Below, piece after piece: positions 6,542 to 7,527 of a stretch of 7,527 bases of DNA. Origin of the DNA: an uncultured Allomuricauda sp. (lineage in GTDB: Bacteria > Bacteroidota > Bacteroidia > Flavobacteriales > Flavobacteriaceae); contig CALDPL010000303.1 of assembly GCA_937911965.1 (NCBI GenBank), forward strand, positions 1 to 7,527. The letters are read 5' to 3'. The notes under the pieces were generated by a model. That model made no database searches. It saw only the letters and a program-made list of their open reading frames with translations, and was not told the origin of the DNA. Position 1 is the first letter of the stretch, and each line of letters opens with the position of its first letter. Position numbers and translations under genes: made by a program.

Positions 6542-7527
6542 CTATTCAAATTCTTCTTGTTCCATATTGCCAAAGAACAATTCGTCACTAAAGTTAATCT
6601 GACCTTGATTCAGCCTTTTCCGTAATTCTTTTTTTGTGGAAACATTGTACAATGTACTTTTCCCATTTTCATCCACACTACATACTATTATATTATCTGG
6701 TTTGGTTTTATTGAGTATTGGAATTGAATGGGTCGTAATTATAAACTGCCTTTTCTCAGAAAAACTTTTAATGAAATTAAAGAGGTCGATCAAAGCCTTT
6801 GGATGCGTGGAATTCTCGGGCTCCTCGATAAAAATCAAATCAGATTCATTGGACAGTATTTTGGTTATTAACGCAATGATCAATACTGTACCGTCTGAGA
6901 AATTCCTTAAATACTTATTTGTTCCAAAATGTTTAAATGTCAAAAACCTTCTCTTCGACCCCTTGCCCCTTGCATCCTCACTAAATGCAATCTCTTCTAT
7001 ATTGGCACGATCTATATTCAATATATTGTTAATGGCCTCTATAAAAATATTCCAATTGGGTGTTTTATTCAATTTTATGATTTCTTCCTCCAATTCAATT
7101 GATACTACCCGACCGTTGTGCAGGTTTAATCGGTCAACAGTATCCGATTTCATCAACTCTAAATTGGAAAAATAAAAAATAGGGGTCTTAAGAATCATAT
7201 TCAAACTATTGATGGCGTCCAAATACGGTCCATCCAAATCATTGCTAAACACAAGTTTCAATATTCTTATGACACTAAAAAAATCCGGGACTTCTTCGAA
7301 CAAGGAGGTTTTGGACAGCTTGGCCCCAAAACTCACCTTGTTGCGGAATCTCTTGAATATTGATTCTGGCTTACCTGGCTTATTGATTTCCTTGGCATCC
7401 AGTGATTCTTTGACAATTTTATATTGTACTTCCCCGAATTCTTCGAGTCCTTCTATATCCAATTGATAATTAAAAACCCTATTTCTTTCTGAATTTGAAA
7501 ACCTGAAGTGGAATGAAATAATGAATT
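6542..7527 (-). CDS. AAA/ABC-type ATPase (OLD/RloA-like), N-terminus beyond the window
   Basis: The frame is open through the right edge, giving 328 codons here; the first in-window start would be a TTG at 7462, but reading upstream of it gives 21 more sensible residues (FIISFHFRFSN...), so the true start is outside. The C-terminal ATPase half is clear, numbering from the TTG: NFSDGTVLIIALI (187-199) is the ABC-like signature, LIFIEEPENSTHP (209-221) the Walker B with two catalytic acids, and FIITTHSIPIL (240-250) the H-loop histidine. Walker A, normally close to the N-terminus, is not in the window. The middle part (about 60-165) is helical and probably the dimerising arm. This is the architecture of AAA_15/AAA_21 ATPases found in OLD-type, RloA and PARIS-like defence modules, which sense an invader and control a partner effector. 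It is directly followed by the TOPRIM-like gene with no room for a separate promoter. Specific system not assigned. Confidence 0.88.
   Translation of the reverse strand, partial: FIISFHFRFSNSERNRVFNYQLDIEGLEEFGEVQYKIVKESLDAKEINKPGKPESIFKRFRNKVSFGAKLSKTSLFEEVPDFFSVIRILKLVFSNDLDGPYLDAINSLNMILKTPIFYFSNLELMKSDTVDRLNLHNGRVVSIELEEEIIKLNKTPNWNIFIEAINNILNIDRANIEEIAFSEDARGKGSKRRFLTFKHFGTNKYLRNFSDGTVLIIALITKILSNESDLIFIEEPENSTHPKALIDLFNFIKSFSEKRQFIITTHSIPILNKTKPDNIIVCSVDENGKSTLYNVSTKKELRKRLNQGQINFSDELFFGNMEQEEFE

Noticed and set aside
6636..7175. Plus-strand open frame of 179 codons with hydrophobic segments opposite the ATPase gene
   Set aside because: The opposite frame carries the ATPase signature, Walker B and H-loop; this one is its shadow.
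1..7527. CRISPR array, tRNA, rRNA, insertion sequence or long repeat
   Set aside because: No regularly spaced repeats, cloverleaf, transposase or terminal inverted repeats could be seen by eye.

Overview
The window reads as a chromosomal piece of a marine-type Bacteroidota bacterium, most likely Flavobacteriaceae. The reasons are two lipoproteins with short lipoboxes of the kind common in that group, weak or absent Shine-Dalgarno sequences, a promoter matching the Bacteroidota form (TTG, about 20 bases, TAnnTTTG) and the general character of the proteins. This placement is inference from sequence style; no species is claimed.

Left part (1-1770): the 3' end of a MoaD-like sulfur-carrier gene (molybdopterin synthase small subunit) enters from the left edge on the + strand. 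It converges with a minus-strand lipoprotein gene (230-769) that has its own promoter. A second, unrelated beta-rich lipoprotein gene (926-1714, + strand) diverges from it and ends at a clear intrinsic terminator.

Middle part (1814-5632): a class 3 type aldehyde dehydrogenase (+), a LysR-family regulator (-), and a group II PLP-dependent amino acid decarboxylase (+) divergent from the regulator. The regulator and decarboxylase share an 87-base intergenic region with a T-N11-A palindrome that could be the regulator's operator. A reasonable inference is that the regulator controls the decarboxylase. A looser one is that the dehydrogenase handles an aldehyde derived from the amine product, but no amine oxidase or transaminase is visible to link the two steps.

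Right part (5633-7527): base composition falls sharply (20 G+C in the 60 bases at 6301-6360, against 38 in the 60 bases at 2281-2340). After an AT-rich spacer come two minus-strand genes, probably one operon: an AAA/ABC-type ATPase of the OLD/RloA/AAA_15-21 kind, whose N-terminus and Walker A lie beyond the right edge, and a small protein with a TOPRIM-like layout (DUF4276/RloB-like). ATPase plus TOPRIM-type partner is a known architecture of anti-phage defence modules, so this looks like acquired accessory DNA. It is the best candidate here for a less described system, but the window cuts it off.
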